Source: Quercus robur (taxonomy: Eukaryota > Streptophyta > Magnoliopsida > Fagales > Fagaceae). From it: 64,000 nucleotides of DNA. Made by a program: the position numbers and the translations under genes. The stretch spans positions 57,328,290 to 57,392,289 of the forward strand of contig NC_065541.1 of the NCBI RefSeq assembly GCF_932294415.1. Reading direction: 5' to 3'. The notes under the pieces are model-generated. The model saw only the letters and a list, made by a program, of their open reading frames with translations. It was not told the DNA's origin and made no database searches. The stretch's first letter is position 1; each line of letters starts with the position of its first letter. Below are positions 32,080-45,036 of the stretch, piece by piece.

Positions 32080-35000
32080 TCATGAGCTGATCAAGTTCCC
32101 AAAATTCCACCATTTCCTTTTTTTCTTTGTGTCGACTTCAGGTAGATCTAAACATGAAACAGTAAAGAAAGAAACGTAATTAAAATCACCGCAAACTTAG
32201 CAAATGTTGCTAATATATATGCTTGCATCTTGTGTAAAATAATCACATCCAAACCTTTCCAACAGTTTTTTGATGATTAAATACTTGAGAAGCACAGACA
32301 TTTGAAACTCAGTTAATGGAATTGTATCATGTTTCTATCTAATTATTTATGAGCGCCTAATATGTCATAAACCTACAACCTCACCCTCCACCTAATTCTT
32401 TATATAGGAAGTGCCATTTGAGATAGAATTCATTGGCTTGTTTCTGCTTATTCATAAATGATTATGCTCCAAAATTTCATTATTGCTTCTCTTTCCTTGG
32501 AATTCACTGGCATGTTTCTTTTTATTCATAAATGAAAATGTTCCCAAATTCCATTATTGCTTCTCTTTCCTTGGTCCCTTTATTCCAAAATGCCTTCATG
32601 AAATGTAGATAGAGGAAGAAGTAACCCATGGGAATGGTTATTAAAAAAAAAATCCTGATTTAGACCTTAAAATCTTACTACTAAAAAGCAAAAAATGACT
32701 CAGACCTTAAGTAAAATCTTAAATATGTAAGATCTCATTATGATCCCAGTTTAGAGAGTGGGATCTCATGGGATCTTGATATTTTTCATAATATTTATTG
32801 ATTTATACAATAGTTATATTTTTTGGCTGTTTATTTATTTATTTAAATCCACATGTAAAAAGGATATAAAGGATTTGAAGGTGCAAAAACTACTCAAATG
32901 TTACAAATTTATTATTAGTATAAAATAAGGACCACAATCTTTATGGAAAGGAGTGTTTATAACACCAATTCCAAATTAGTTTAGGTGTTAGACTTTGCTT
33001 ATTTTAATTATCGGTAAAGGTAGTAAAGGTTCAAAATTTATAATCAACTAAGCAAAAAACTTTATCTACAGTTCTACACAATTAAAGAACCTTGTGTTCA
33101 TTGCTTCTTTCTTCTTTCGTGATGGTTACTTAAATAGTAGACACCTAGTACAAAACGGCATGTGTTGAAATTTTTTAGTTTTAAGTACTTTTAAAATATC
33201 TATTTGCTACATTACTATTAATTATTTTAATAGCTTGTAAAATCTTACGATCTTCAATTCAATCTTCACCAATGTTAGGTATGGTCTAACTTTTCATTTG
33301 CCTAAAATTCCAGTAAATGTATATTATGAATAAATATATATTTACCTCCTTTTGGATAAATCGAATTGTAATGCACCTCAGCCCAAAAGCTCAAGAAAAT
33401 AACTGCACAAGCCAAAGAGATTGTGTTTTACACTAACCATCTTACCAAACAAATCAAAACATGAAAGGCTAGGAAAGAAAAGGCATGAAAGTTATCCACT
33501 CAAATGATCAGAATTAGTAAAAAAAAATATTTTTATTTATTTTCGATAAGTTTGGCCCCAAGAAGAATGGGGAGGGGAGATTCAAACTTGTGACCTTTAC
33601 TTTGCTAGGCATATTTCTAGCTGATTGTAGTACCCCTTGGGGTTGTAAAAATGTTTTATATCTTACATATAGATTGGCTAAAATACAACTGCAATTTACC
33701 AAGTTTGGTTCCAGGCTAATCATCAGAAAATTGTTCAAAGAGTTCTGATGATCAGGCCAAATTTAAAAATAAAAAATAAAAAATCATAAAAAACATAAAG
33801 TCAAGCAAGACATCCATAAGATTGACAAAAGTTTCAAAGGGCTCAAAAAATATTCAAAACTCTACATACAATCAAGAGAGTTGTGGATCAGACAGCAATG
33901 TTCAAATTGATCAATATCATGATTTACATAAACATTATTTCACGAAGAAGCTTAAGGAAGTGGGGGCAGGGGTTTGGATTATAATTTCAGCATGATTCAG
34001 ATATTCAAAATAGCAGGTGTTGTTTGTATATCAATCAGAACAACTACAAACTTAATCTGCATTGGTTATTACACATCAATTTTTACAACAATAATGAACA
34101 ATTCTATTCTTACCTCGTTTGGACTTTTCGACATGTGGAAGGATCTCAATGTAACATGTGTCCTTAAATGAAGTTAGCACAAATATCTTGACTCCAAACT
34201 GCAAACATATAGTAAGATATGCATCATTCTTCAACCATAGAGGGCTTATACACACACACACACAGATAGCAATGAATTATAAAGCAAAAATCACTAAAAC
34301 TCTCTTGCAGCACATATTACATCAACAAGGAAGGAGGGGGAGGAGTGGGGGAGAAAGTAACACTTCCAACTTACAGAAAACAGCGTACTGCAGATTTGCT
34401 TTGAAAAAAAAAACTCTACAAGAAGGCATTTACTTGATCACCTTGGACAAGTTAATCATAAAGTATGCTATACATGAAATTTTATTCATGCTGAATGGGA
34501 AAAGTTCTGCATATTTAACCAAAAGTTAAAAATGCGACACATAATTTAACCCATGTCTGCACCCAATAGGTGTTGTTTACAATTTCATGTCACCTCAGGC
34601 AATTTACAATTTTCTCCCACTTATCCACTTGCAGCACATTTCCATAATCTTATTCATAACTTACAGTACACAAAAGTAATATATTTGCAATTTTAGCCTA
34701 CACCTTCAGAAAATTTCAGCCACTAAGTGGTACAGACACTCTCAAGAGCTAAACTTCCTCTTATAAAAAAATGAAAAGACCCAACTTCCAATTGTAATTT
34801 TCTAATGTCAACTGCTACAGTATAAACTATATTCCTTACATATAACTTAACAGAAAAACAATAAACTACTATCCACATAGGATATCATGATGGGAAATTC
34901 CTTCAAGTTCAGTAAAGTTTGGGCAATCAGGTAATAGAAGTATCAATGGAAAACATTAAAAATTGTTTTCTAAATCACCAAAGATTGCAGAAAGTAAAGG

Positions 35001-38000
35001 GAGAAATAGGAAAGCCTTATAGTTCCTCATACCCAATCTGCAGCAGCCTGTAATGTCACATGATCACCCCATTCGCCACTCCTAGTTCATGAACCCAAAA
35101 AAAGGCATATAAGCATGAGAAATATTGTAATATATATTTTTGTGAATAAAATACCATTAAAACAGACAATAGCACAATACTTGCTCATTTTCTTCAAATA
35201 GTCATTGTAAGCCATGGGGACATAACCCCCGTACATTTCCGGGTGACACTTAAGCTGATGACAACAACAAACAAAAATTATGACACTTCAAATAAATAAT
35301 TAAGTTTTGACATCTTAAAATAAGGACAGATCAAATGCAACCAACCTGTTGAGTAATCTGTTCTCTTACAGAAGCGTGGTGGTCAGGAGAACGATACAGT
35401 TGATCAGATAAAGCACGAAACTGGGAAAATACAGAGCCAATAAGATGTCTTTCAAGTATATAACATTAAGAAGTAATACCAATAATTATTATCAAGCATC
35501 ACAAATACATAACCGTCCACTTTCACTGATAATGTACAATTTTTGTATAACTTCAAGCAATTCACTTGCACTGTAGAGGGCATACATCAACAATCTGGAC
35601 CTTTCTCACTCAGAAATCATGAATGATGAATTTGTTACAAACCCATGCATAGAACTCACCCTTGAAGACCGGCTTGCAAGGGGAAGGTGCCCAAGAACTT
35701 ATAAACACATGGTTAGGCTTATACTTAATCCATGTGGAACACTAGGATCATAACAGAATTTTACACAAGGATTTAAAAAGAAACAAAGCTTCTTAAGTCA
35801 ATGGATAATTATCAAATATTTTGAAGTCATTTAAATTATAAAAACAGAAATCAGCATGGCTGGACAATTTCATTTGCAACTCAAATGAGGCATTTATACA
35901 AATTAGAGAAGAAAAAGACCAAATGTCGGTAACTGCAGTTGATGACCATTAAAATTAAACAAGTACATACATCAAGTATATCTGCATGTGACTTGGACAC
36001 CAGCTGAATCTGGCAAAGGAAACCACCCCAACCTATCATATATTCAAATAAGGCATTTAAAAGGTAGTTATAGCAGAAGATCCAGATAAAGGTTTGTTGC
36101 CTTCAATGGATGCCTATTACTTAACATAGCATTATCAGCCGTCCCAGAATATTAGCAAATGACAACTCAAGGAATCTTCTGTACATGATTCATGTGGTCC
36201 ATTAAGTTCCAACTTATTTTGGATTTCACTTTAAAATTGAATTGAATTCACATAAATCATTTTCATGAAAAATAAGGCTAAATTTTTTCTGGTGCAATGA
36301 ATTGCTTCTAAGGGCGGACTTAAAAGAGAATAAATATTATGACCAGCAACTAACATCCAAGAATGTACTGCAAGGTGATACTCATAATAAGCCCATAAAA
36401 AATGATAACTGAGATATAATGTGCAGGCATAAAATATTATAAATTAATATTCTTTATCTTCACCCCCATCCCACCCAAAATAAATAAATAAGCAATAAAC
36501 CAAAACTATTTTTTACTACTGAACAATATCATAGAACCTATTGTTCCCATTTCCAAGCATAAGCATTTAGGCAAAAATATTTTTTTGTGCTTGCATGTGT
36601 TATGGGGGGGAGGGAGCCAACCTGGCAGTTACCATCTCCTTGAACCTTAAGCTCAACCAGCTCATATAACTCCAGTCTGAAAAGACCAAATATCTTAATA
36701 TTAGATATGTAGTAATTTGAATGAATTTTCAATTATTATAAATACCCAAAAAGAAAGGTCACACACTAAAGTAATAAGTAATAACTTATAAAAATGTAAG
36801 AACTTCACAAGAAAAATGCATTAAAAAAACTATGTCACCAAGGCCATCACAAAAACCTCATTCATAGCCATGTCAATAGAGTTCACATGTGAGAAACACA
36901 TACAAAATGTAGATCTTGGATTCGTTAAAATAAAGATGACTCTAAGCTTATATTCATTACATTTATGCTATACTCAGAAATACTTTACCCTTCCAAACTC
37001 TACTCTTTTTCCCCACCCCTCTTATAAATTCCAAAGCCACCCTAATTTAGGTTTTGGTTTGAGAAATCAAAAATGCCGCTGGCATTTAGATTCTCGAGAA
37101 TGTGATGTTGGGGAACCTGAATGCCCAAGAAAGTACATTGCCCACGTTTGGTTTGATTAGAAATCTATTAAGATTCTTGAGAATGTGAGGTCACAGATTT
37201 GGTTTATTTCCAAAAATTTTATAAGAATGATTTATTCTTCCCAAATTATCCTTAGATTTATAAATACAATGTGTCACATGTGTATTACCCATCACTTTAC
37301 AAAAATAATAATAATATGAACCATGAATTAACTCAAATCTCCTAAAATAATAATAAGAATTATTTCATTTAAAAAAAAATGGTTTTCAAGGATATCATTC
37401 CTTGTCAATCAAAATTATTTATTTTTTTAAAAGACAAAAAATTTCAAATAGGAGATAAAAAATTTTATTAAAAAAAAATTAAAGGTGAATATAACCATAA
37501 CATCAACCAAAAAAAAAAGTTGAATATGTAGCATTAGCACTTTATTAGATATAGTTAAATTGAGGGTATAATTATATCTCTTTAAAAAATAGAACTTTCC
37601 CAAAGCATGGGAATGTGTTACCCACCTTTTTAAAAGGGTATCCACAAACCCCCAAAATGGGAATCCAGATGCTTGTAGGTATCCAGATTACCTAGAACTA
37701 TTTGTAACCAAACATAACGATGCTTGGAAATCCTAAAAGATTACCCTGGACCAAATGACCAGTACATGTCAAACAATAACTCTTTTTTCTGATATGTAAT
37801 ATGATAATCACTTTCTCCACAAAGTTCTACAACATGAACTTCAAAATCCTGCCCATCTTAAACTTTCAAAATGACCCCTAATCCTGCTCATTACAAATTC
37901 AATCCTGATATAATAATTTCAGATTTTAGTGCCCTATTTAGTATTTACGCTCTTTGTTCATAATTCAAGTTCCCCTTCATTCTGTGCAAGTGGAAAATTT

Positions 38001-39723
38001 CAGTTCTCAGTACATAAATCTAACATGTTAAGACTGGCAGCTCAAGGATCATTCAAGTGTTTTTGATGAATTATGAAGGCTGCTTTAATAGTTGTAATAT
38101 TTTCAGTAAAAGCATATAACAACCTGGACAGCTCAAAACTCAAAAAAATACTAAGCATAGAAAGACAAGAAAAAATGACACAAGACCTCTCTAGCAGCCT
38201 TTGATGATCTGATATTTCTTCATCAACTGTGGGTATTTTCTCAATAGTTTTAGGAACATGCTGCAAAAATTAAATGAGAGAAAGCATCAATTGCAGTACA
38301 TCAATTGCAGTACAATTTAAATGTCAATAGCCACAGCTTGGACAAGAAAATAAGAAAGTGGATCTATCTGCTCAAAAGTAACCATATTTGATTCAAAGAA
38401 ATTAAAGTCAAATTGAGGTTGTAATGAAACTAGGCTGTAATTTAAAAGGATTTGACTCACAGGAGATTTAGGACAAGTATATATATCCATTCTATTCCCA
38501 ACAGCGCCCCTAAAAAAACTAGAGGATGATCTATGTCGCTGATCCACTTTAAGCTGAACTGCTACTCTCTTTGATGTTACTATAATAAAAGTTATTCCTA
38601 ATTCATTTATGGAATCTGCTTTACAATGGCATCATGTTCAATATGTGTGAATATTGACAGCCAAGAATATCACAGCTTAGGAGAGGTTTGAAAATCAAAA
38701 GCAACTAAACACCCACAATAGAATAAATTTACAACCATTCTCACTTTGACTTTAATTAAGCATCCTGGATACAAAACCTTCATTTTCTTGAAAATGCTAA
38801 TATAGCTCTCTCTCTCTCTCTCTCGCTCTCATACTTTTTAAAAGGACACAACACTACACGTAAGACATTCTAGACAATTCCACTTCTAGCCATTCAATCC
38901 TCCTATTGTCATATATTGCAGATTCCACACAAATAATGAAAAGGAGGATGACAATGATAATCTATGACTTGAAAATATATGTTGCCAGACAGATGAACAG
39001 AACTACTAAAGATACTATACTTACAGGAACAGGAACCATCTGATTCAATCGTTTGCCTACTTCACCATCAAGACTGGACTCATCAGCTATATCGAATATA
39101 TGTAACAAATCATCCACATAAGATGGTTCTCCTCCTCCTGGGCTAGAGCATGAAGCGAACACTTTAATTTCAGGATGTACATCATTTTCCACTTTGTTAT
39201 GATCACTCGCCTCCTCTATTATGATTCCGCAGGGAACTGCATTCTCCATCTGTATGCCAGGTTCATTTGCTGCTTGCTGATCATTGTCATGCCCTAAATA
39301 TTTGTTGACAATCTATCAAATAAGCAAAACAGAAAATAACACCAAAAATGAACAATAATCACAAAGGCAGCAGCAGCCAGCACCTAAATTTCCATTACCA
39401 TAACTATAGTGTCTAACCGAAGGACCAAGCCAATTCTGTGCAAGAACAGATTCTTGCAAATGCTCTGGCCCACCATTAGATACTCCAGAAGCTTCTAAAC
39501 AATCAATCCGCGAAAATTCTTCTTGAAGCGCACGTGCTACAGCCTCATCATTCTCCACATTATCCTTCTCACAATAACCTTCTCTAACAAACTCGACTCG
39601 ACTCAAATCTTGGTCATATCGAGTCACACCATTACAAGAAGCATTATTCCTAAGAGTGCAAACATCTAGCAGATGATGGAGACCCCACCGAGTAACATCA
39701 GGATCATAATTATATGTTGCCAT
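32080..39723 (-). CDS. OTU-domain deubiquitinase, complete, ten coding exons
   Basis: Exons from the start: 39723-39399, 39293-39025, 38260-38187, 36676-36622, 35420-35346, 35254-35181, 35081-35033, 34198-34114, 33402-33346, 32147-32080. Every border is AG/GT and all phases fit, giving 1,131 bp and 376 residues. The start MATYNYDPDVTRWGL follows a non-coding exon. The N-terminal half is acidic and unlike known domains. The OTU cysteine-protease domain occupies about 222-356: VQGDGNCQ (Asp237, Cys240), FRALSDQLYRSP, GYVPMAYNDYLKKMSK, GEWGDHVTLQAAAD, KIFVLTSFKDTCYIEILP, then FLSFWAEVHYNSIYP with the catalytic His346 and Asn348. The end is basic (DTKKKRKWW). These blocks match the plant OTU group around Arabidopsis OTU9, 10 and 12, which cleave ubiquitin chains. 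All catalytic residues are present, so it should be active. It is the clearest intact gene of the window. Confidence 0.93.
32427..32574. repeat. 74-bp tandem duplication in an OTU gene intron
   Basis: Two adjacent 74-base units (32427-32500 and 32501-32574), each starting AATTCA.TGGC.TGTTTCT and ending CTTCTCTTTCCTTGG, with about 10 differences. They lie in the last intron, a few hundred bases upstream of the last exon. Confidence 0.85.
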
Positions 39724-39735
39724 TTGCACGCATAA

Positions 39736-40590
39736 CTATAGGTTGCTTCCTTTATCTCTATGCCCAAAAGATTTTGATATCTGGGTGAGACACATAAATT
39801 AGTCACAGTAAAAAAAATGAAACATCCAAACTAAAAATTTTATATAGGCATAACCCAATTAAAAGAATCTCAAATATTAACAAAACAATCCAAACTTCAA
39901 TGTAACAGTTCCTGATACACCTAATTACATAACATACCTTAAACCCTAAAAAAAAATGCCAGATATGAGAAACGCAGTTAATCCACAATCAAATTATTTC
40001 TATCAAATTTTGATGCATAACCCACAAAGATGAAACTATACCCTGAAATATAAACTTTCAAATATGTGCAAAAGCGAAAACTTTCAATCAAACTACTGAA
40101 TTAAGAACCAAAGAGCAAAACTATTGAATTGATTTATCATCAAACTTTCAAACTCTAAAATCAATAACTTATACTAACAAATAAAACAAAACAAAGACAA
40201 CAAATTCAACTAAAAAAAAAAAAACCCTAATCCTTATAAATTCCACAGTTTTCAAAAAGTTCCAAACTTTTTTTAAAATTCAAACAAACCCCATTAAAAA
40301 AAATGAATAATTTAAAAAAAAAAAATTGAAAATTTTGGTTAGAAGTAATGTAAAAGCAGAGACAAAGTACGAAACTTTACGTACCTGCGTGAGTCTTAAG
40401 AATCAGAGGAATAAATTGTGGGAGCGAACGAAGCTAAGAATGTTTCTTTGGGTTTTGATTTGCTTGAGGATAAAATTTTTGAGGAGAAGAGAGTGGGGTA
40501 CACGCGCCAAAGGTTATAGGGGTTTAAAGGAAGCGTTAAAGGTCGAGCAACTTAGAATGCGGAGTCGTAACGGAAAGAATGTAGGCTAAG
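39736..40590 (-). promoter_or_regulatory. 5' UTR intron, leader exon and promoter side of the OTU gene
   Basis: GCAG/GTACGT at 40385/40384 reads as the donor of a leader exon (about 40590-40385), and CTATAG ending at 39736 as its acceptor, 12 bases before the ATG at 39723. Introns in the 5' UTR are common in plant housekeeping genes. The leader is purine-mixed and less AT-rich than its surroundings. The transcription start is not determined. Confidence 0.5.
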
Positions 40591-40599
40591 GCGGGCTGC

Positions 40600-41100
40600 G
40601 AAGTGGGTGAAAACTGTCGTCACTTTAGGCCTGCTTTTCTTGAATTTCGTTTTTTTTTTTTTTTTTTTTAAAGTGACGCCGTATCAAATCGAAACCGCCA
40701 TCAGCTGACGTGGCATAGTTGATACTTGATCCCCCATTAGGGCCACCACTGACCACCGTTTACAAAAAAAAAAAAATCTTTTACAAGTTTCAACTTTCCT
40801 TATAGGTGTAGCCATGGGTAAGTGCTCTATAATAAAATGTATTAAAAAATTGAGGGTTGATCTAATAATGTTGTTTAAGTGTTGTGAAAATACGTGTGAG
40901 TGAAAAAGTATTATAAAAATAGATATTGTGTTGTTTAAATAACGAAAACCGTTATTCAAACAATGTTACCAAATAGCTTATAAATATTTTTTAAGTATTT
41001 TGGGTGCAGTTAACTTAATTGATAAAATAGTTAACTTAATTGATAAAATTTTTAATTATCAAAAATTGAATCTTTGTGTTTTATTTATTTATTTATTTAT
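40600..41100. other. Spacer upstream of the OTU gene
   Basis: T-tract at 40650-40669. The AT-rich block at 40850-40985 contains AACAATGTTA/TTGTTTAA-type inverted motifs of a possible decayed MITE. No gene seen. Confidence 0.4.
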
Positions 41101-41103
41101 TTT

Positions 41104-42452
41104 GTGATCGATTGATACAAAAAGTTAAAAAGTTGACTTTTTTTTCAATAGTAGTGTTGAAAAAGAAGAGTGGAAAGTGTCGAGTATGTGTGGACTTCAC
41201 AAATTTGAACAAGGTCTATCCAAAAGATTCTTTCACCATGCCTCGGATAGAACAACTAGTGGATGCAACTATAGGCCATCATCGGATGAGCTTTTTGGAT
41301 GCTTTCCAGGGATACCATCAAATACCACTGGCTCTGGGTGATTAGGAGAAGATAGCTTTTACCACTCCTACTGGAAATTACCATTATAAGGTGATGCCCT
41401 TTGGATTGAAAAATGCAGGGTCTACCTATCAGAGGATGATGATCAGGATATTCGAGCCACAATTAGGCAAAAGTATTGAGATTTATATAAATGATATGGT
41501 AGTAAAGAGTAAGGTGGTGCCTAAGCACGTGGGAGACCTCGGGAATATTTTGAAATATTAAAGAGACACAAATTGCACCTCAATGCTTCCAAATGCTCTT
41601 TTGGTGTGTGGTCAGGTAAATTTCTGGGCTATATGGCCACTCATCATGGAATTGAGGTCAACCCCGATCAAATTAAGGAAATTAATAATTTACAACCACC
41701 TCAGAATCCCAAAGAAGTCCAGAGATTAACAGGAATGACTGCCGCGTTGAACAGATTTATCTCTCGGTCAACGGACATATGTAAACCTTTATTCCAGTTG
41801 TTGAATAAGTAGAAGGGATTTGAGTGGACCGAGGAGTGTGTCTTGGCCTTCCAGAAGCTTAAGGAATACCTTTCTCAACCACCTATTATGTCCAGGCCCG
41901 AGGTGGTTGAGGTTTTGTTTGCTTACATTGCTGTGGCTTTCCATGCCGTAAGTTTGGTACTGATACGAGTTGATAGTGGTGTTAGCCATTGAATTTAACT
42001 ACAATGGTGAGTATTGTAGGTGGATCTTAATCTATTCTAGTGTATTGAATAGGATATTAATTAACATATGTTATTTCTAGACATGTTATGTAGATGTCAT
42101 GTTCAATACACCCTAGTAATGGACGTGTGTTATATTTCAATATTTATATAATTGTCAAACAAGAGATTTGAGTTTCGACAATAATTCTTCCTTTCTTAAT
42201 CTTTTTTTTTTTTTTTTTTTATATGATCTATTGATATAAAAAGTTAAAAAGTTGGTTTTTATTTTATTTTATATTAGCCATTTAATTTAACTATACTCAA
42301 TGAGTATTGTACTGGATCTTTAATCTATTCTAGTGTATTGATAGGATATGAATTAACATAGGTCATTTTCGAACGCATGTTATGTTTATGTCATGTTTAA
42401 TACACTCTAGTTTTGGATGTGTTATATGTTAATATTTTGTATAATTGTCAAA
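41104..42452. repeat. Direct duplication, one copy split by a Gypsy fragment
   Basis: Copy 1 is 41104-41158 plus 41984-42159; copy 2 is 42222-42452. Both read TTGATA.AAAAAGTTAAAAAGTTG, then TTAGCCATT.AATTTAACTA, then TATTCTAGTGTATTGA and end ATAATTGTCAAA. Copy 2 is uninterrupted and shows where the insertion in copy 1 took place. Confidence 0.8.
41148..41983 (+). mobile_element. Ty3/Gypsy reverse-transcriptase fragment, decayed
   Basis: The blocks CRVCVDFTNLNKVYPKDSF, SFLDAFQGYHQIPLA, VMPFGLKNAGSTYQRMM and EIYINDMVVKS belong to the Ty3/Gypsy reverse transcriptase; the YIDD active site reads YIND. After a frameshift near 41560 come KFLGYMATHHGIEVNPDQI and LTGMTAALNRFISRS, the RT thumb region leading to RNase H. 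In-frame stops lie at 41343-41345 and 41810-41812. There are no LTRs, gag, protease or integrase. The fragment is bounded by an 11-bp direct repeat with one mismatch (41148-41158 and 41973-41983). It is inactive. Confidence 0.85.
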
Positions 42453-43140
42453 TCCTTTATTACGTGGTTTGTTACTTTGTCGTGATTTTACTTTGTCATG
42501 ATTGATTTATAATAATAGCGTCAAAAGAGGACTGTATGAAAGTGATGTTAATTGGTTAATAAATTACGTTTATCTCTATGACATATTTAGCCTAGTTTTT
42601 TTACAACTTCTTGAAATAACAAATTGTGAATTAGTTGATGAAAATAAATTCATCCAAACGCAATGAAAAATCTATAATTTTCACCTCTATAAAAATTTTG
42701 GAAAAAAAAATAAAAATAACTAACAAAATATGTTATATACTTATTATTTTGTTGATAATTTGATAGTTGGGGAATGGGAGATTTCAACTCTAAACATTTC
42801 CGTTTGAAAACCAATAGGATTCATTTAGCAAATGTTAAAAAGCATGGTGTGTGGGTTAGCTAGTTATAGTTTTGATTTTATTAAACACGAGGAAATTATT
42901 TTCCCCTATAGAAACAAATGGGGCAACTTTTCAAAGTATTCATTTTTATTAACTTTATTTTTGGCCATTCAAAGAGAAAATTAAACACCTACTTACTGAT
43001 CATTTGTAAAATAAAACACGAGTTAAAGTCACAACTCACAATGTTAGCCTTTCAATTTCCATTCAATGATATATCTAACAATTTTTATTTGCTGTATTGA
43101 TAGGGTAGAGCAGATAATTTCTTTTTTCTATATAAATATA
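42453..43140. other. AT-rich spacer
   Basis: No gene, RNA or repeat recognised. Confidence 0.5.
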
Positions 43141-43149
43141 GTAAAGCAA

Positions 43150-44433
43150 ATCACCTTGCCTTTTGATTTGCAAAGTCAATGTTTGTGATAAGGGTTCTAG
43201 GTTGCTGCTAGGGTCTAACAGCACTCATTTTGGCATGATAAGTGGATGAAAGAAAGGGTCTCTCTCCCTCAGAAGTCTTATCCTGGGCCCTCTCAAGGGA
43301 AATGAAGATATTCTTAATGTGCATTTGGATGGCACGCTTCTCCTCTAAGTTTGCGTTTGCATTTTCTTAGTGGGTCCCAAGGGTACTGTTCACAGATCAC
43401 CAAGAATTGAAAAACGTAACCATGGGTTTTGCTACAGTATTTTGCCGTTAAAAAAAAAAATATTTTGCTATAGTATTTTCAATAAAACAAACGGTATTCA
43501 AACACATTCTTATTGTGAATAATGTTAGTGAGGAATGGTTATTGGAATCTTAGTAATATTTCCATGGTTTGGCCTCCTTCCATATTGCTTATGATCAAAG
43601 CTACCCCCACCAGGAAAGTACCTATTGACAAAGATAAACAAAATTGGATCTCCTCTGACAATGGCAGTTTTGATCCAAAAAATGCCTACAAGTTAGCTAA
43701 TCTAGATAGTGAAAATTTCCCTGGTTTCAATGGGAATTGGATTTGGAAGAGTCCCATTTTGCCTTAAATAAAAAATTTTCTAAGGAAATGCTATCATAAC
43801 AGCCTGCCTGTGAAGCAAACCCTGCAGTATAGAGGTATTCTTGAGTCTGCTTCTTGTGATCTATGTTCTAGTGACAATGAAAGTATATCTTATGTCCTCC
43901 GAGATTGTTCCGCTGCTAGAAACTTCTGGCTGAAGGCTGGAATTCTTCATTCTAATACCAATTTCTTTTCTTCCAACATTCTAGACTGGATAATACAGAA
44001 TGCTTGCAACAAGGAGCTTGTTTGTTGGTTCAGGTCAATATACCTGGGGAATCTTTTTTTTGTTTGGAGTGTGGAGAAATTGCCTTCAGAGAAATAGATT
44101 CTCCTTTAATCAGATGGGAAAAACCAGGGATTAACTGGGTGAAACTTAACTCTCGAGAAACCAGGGCAATTGGGTGGAGGATTATGCTAGAGCCTAGAGC
44201 ATCTGGCAGTGCAACTAATATTACAGCAGAGCTATGGGGTTTAAGAGATGGTCTTATCATTTGTTCTCAACTTCATTTACCTGCCATAGATAGTGAAAAT
44301 CCTCCTCCTGATGTTTTGTTATTAATGTATTTAGATAATTTGGGTATGTATTATGAAAGACTTGGTGTTCTAAACACCCAAGACAGTGTAGCTTCTTCTA
44401 TGAAGTATCCTTTATTACCCAAAAAAAAAAAAG
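43150..44433 (+). mobile_element. LINE 3' segment (LINE-2): zf-RVT, RNase H relic and poly-A
   Basis: Blocks: PGPSQGNEDILN (43290-43316), WPPSILLMIKATPTRKVPID..DKQNWISSDNGSFDPKNAYKLA, SPILP, then LPVKQTLQYRGI, CDLCSSDNESISYVLRDCSA..RNFW (the zf-RVT zinc-binding CxxC..H-like region) and WEKPGINWVKLN (RNase H start) with ITAELWGLRDGLIICSQ. The tail PPPDVLLLMYLDNLGMYYER and an A-tract (44421-44432) close the element. It is 5'-truncated and carries a MITE at 43319-43505. Frames shift several times. Confidence 0.8.
43319..43505. mobile_element. 187-bp MITE inside LINE-2
   Basis: Ends GTGCATTTGGAT and, inverted, GTGTTTGAATAC. The 9-mers ATTCTTAAT (43310-43318) and ATTCTTATT (43506-43514) form a target duplication with one mismatch. 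It contains repeated TTTTGCTA.AGTATTTT blocks. The interrupted LINE text continues across it (EDILN, then NNVSEEWLLES). It is probably an hAT- or MULE-type MITE. Confidence 0.7.
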
Positions 44434-44439
44434 ATTAGT

Positions 44440-45036
44440 GTCAACCGTGCTACTTTTAAAAATAAAAAATAAAAATAAAAGCTTTGTTTAGTTACATATT
44501 AACAATAAATCCTCCTGTCCCTCTTATTAAAACAATTAAGAGGTAGGTAACTTAAATTTCGGCCAAACCACGAGTAAGTAAGTTGTAATTTGCCTTAAAT
44601 TTTATCTATATATAAGTCTTAAATTTTATATACATCTCTGAGTGCCCATATGCATGATATCCCCATAAAAATTTCTGTTATACAATATGTTGGAGCAAAA
44701 AACACATTCCTATTCTCCATTCTATCTCTACAATGCACTGCCAGCATATTTACACATGAAACAAGTATCCACTGTATAAAATTTACTTTAGTGTTTCACA
44801 TATATAATAATATCCTTTCAGGCATAGAACCACACAAATTAACTCTTAGTATGAGTTACAAGCAATTACGTACAAATAGTTACTTCATACAGCAATTACG
44901 CATTTTTGAATAAGTTTGACACTGCGTATCCAATCAATAAAAGAACCCCTTCAATTGCCTTCAATAAAAAAAGTACATTTCACATCATCCATTTGTGCTT
45001 GTATCCTTTCTTGTCTCTTTCTTTCAAATAATTCTT
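44440..45036. other. Spacer without recognised gene
   Basis: AT-rich. It probably includes the 3' flank of the kinase-like pseudogene that ends near 45050 on the minus strand. Confidence 0.45.

Noticed and set aside
36870..37160. Plus-strand 96-codon frame inside the OTU gene
   Set aside because: Antisense and within the intron between exons 38260-38187 and 36676-36622; no domain.
40326..40589. Plus-strand 87-codon frame
   Set aside because: It lies antisense to the leader exon and 5' UTR intron of the OTU gene and has no family resemblance.
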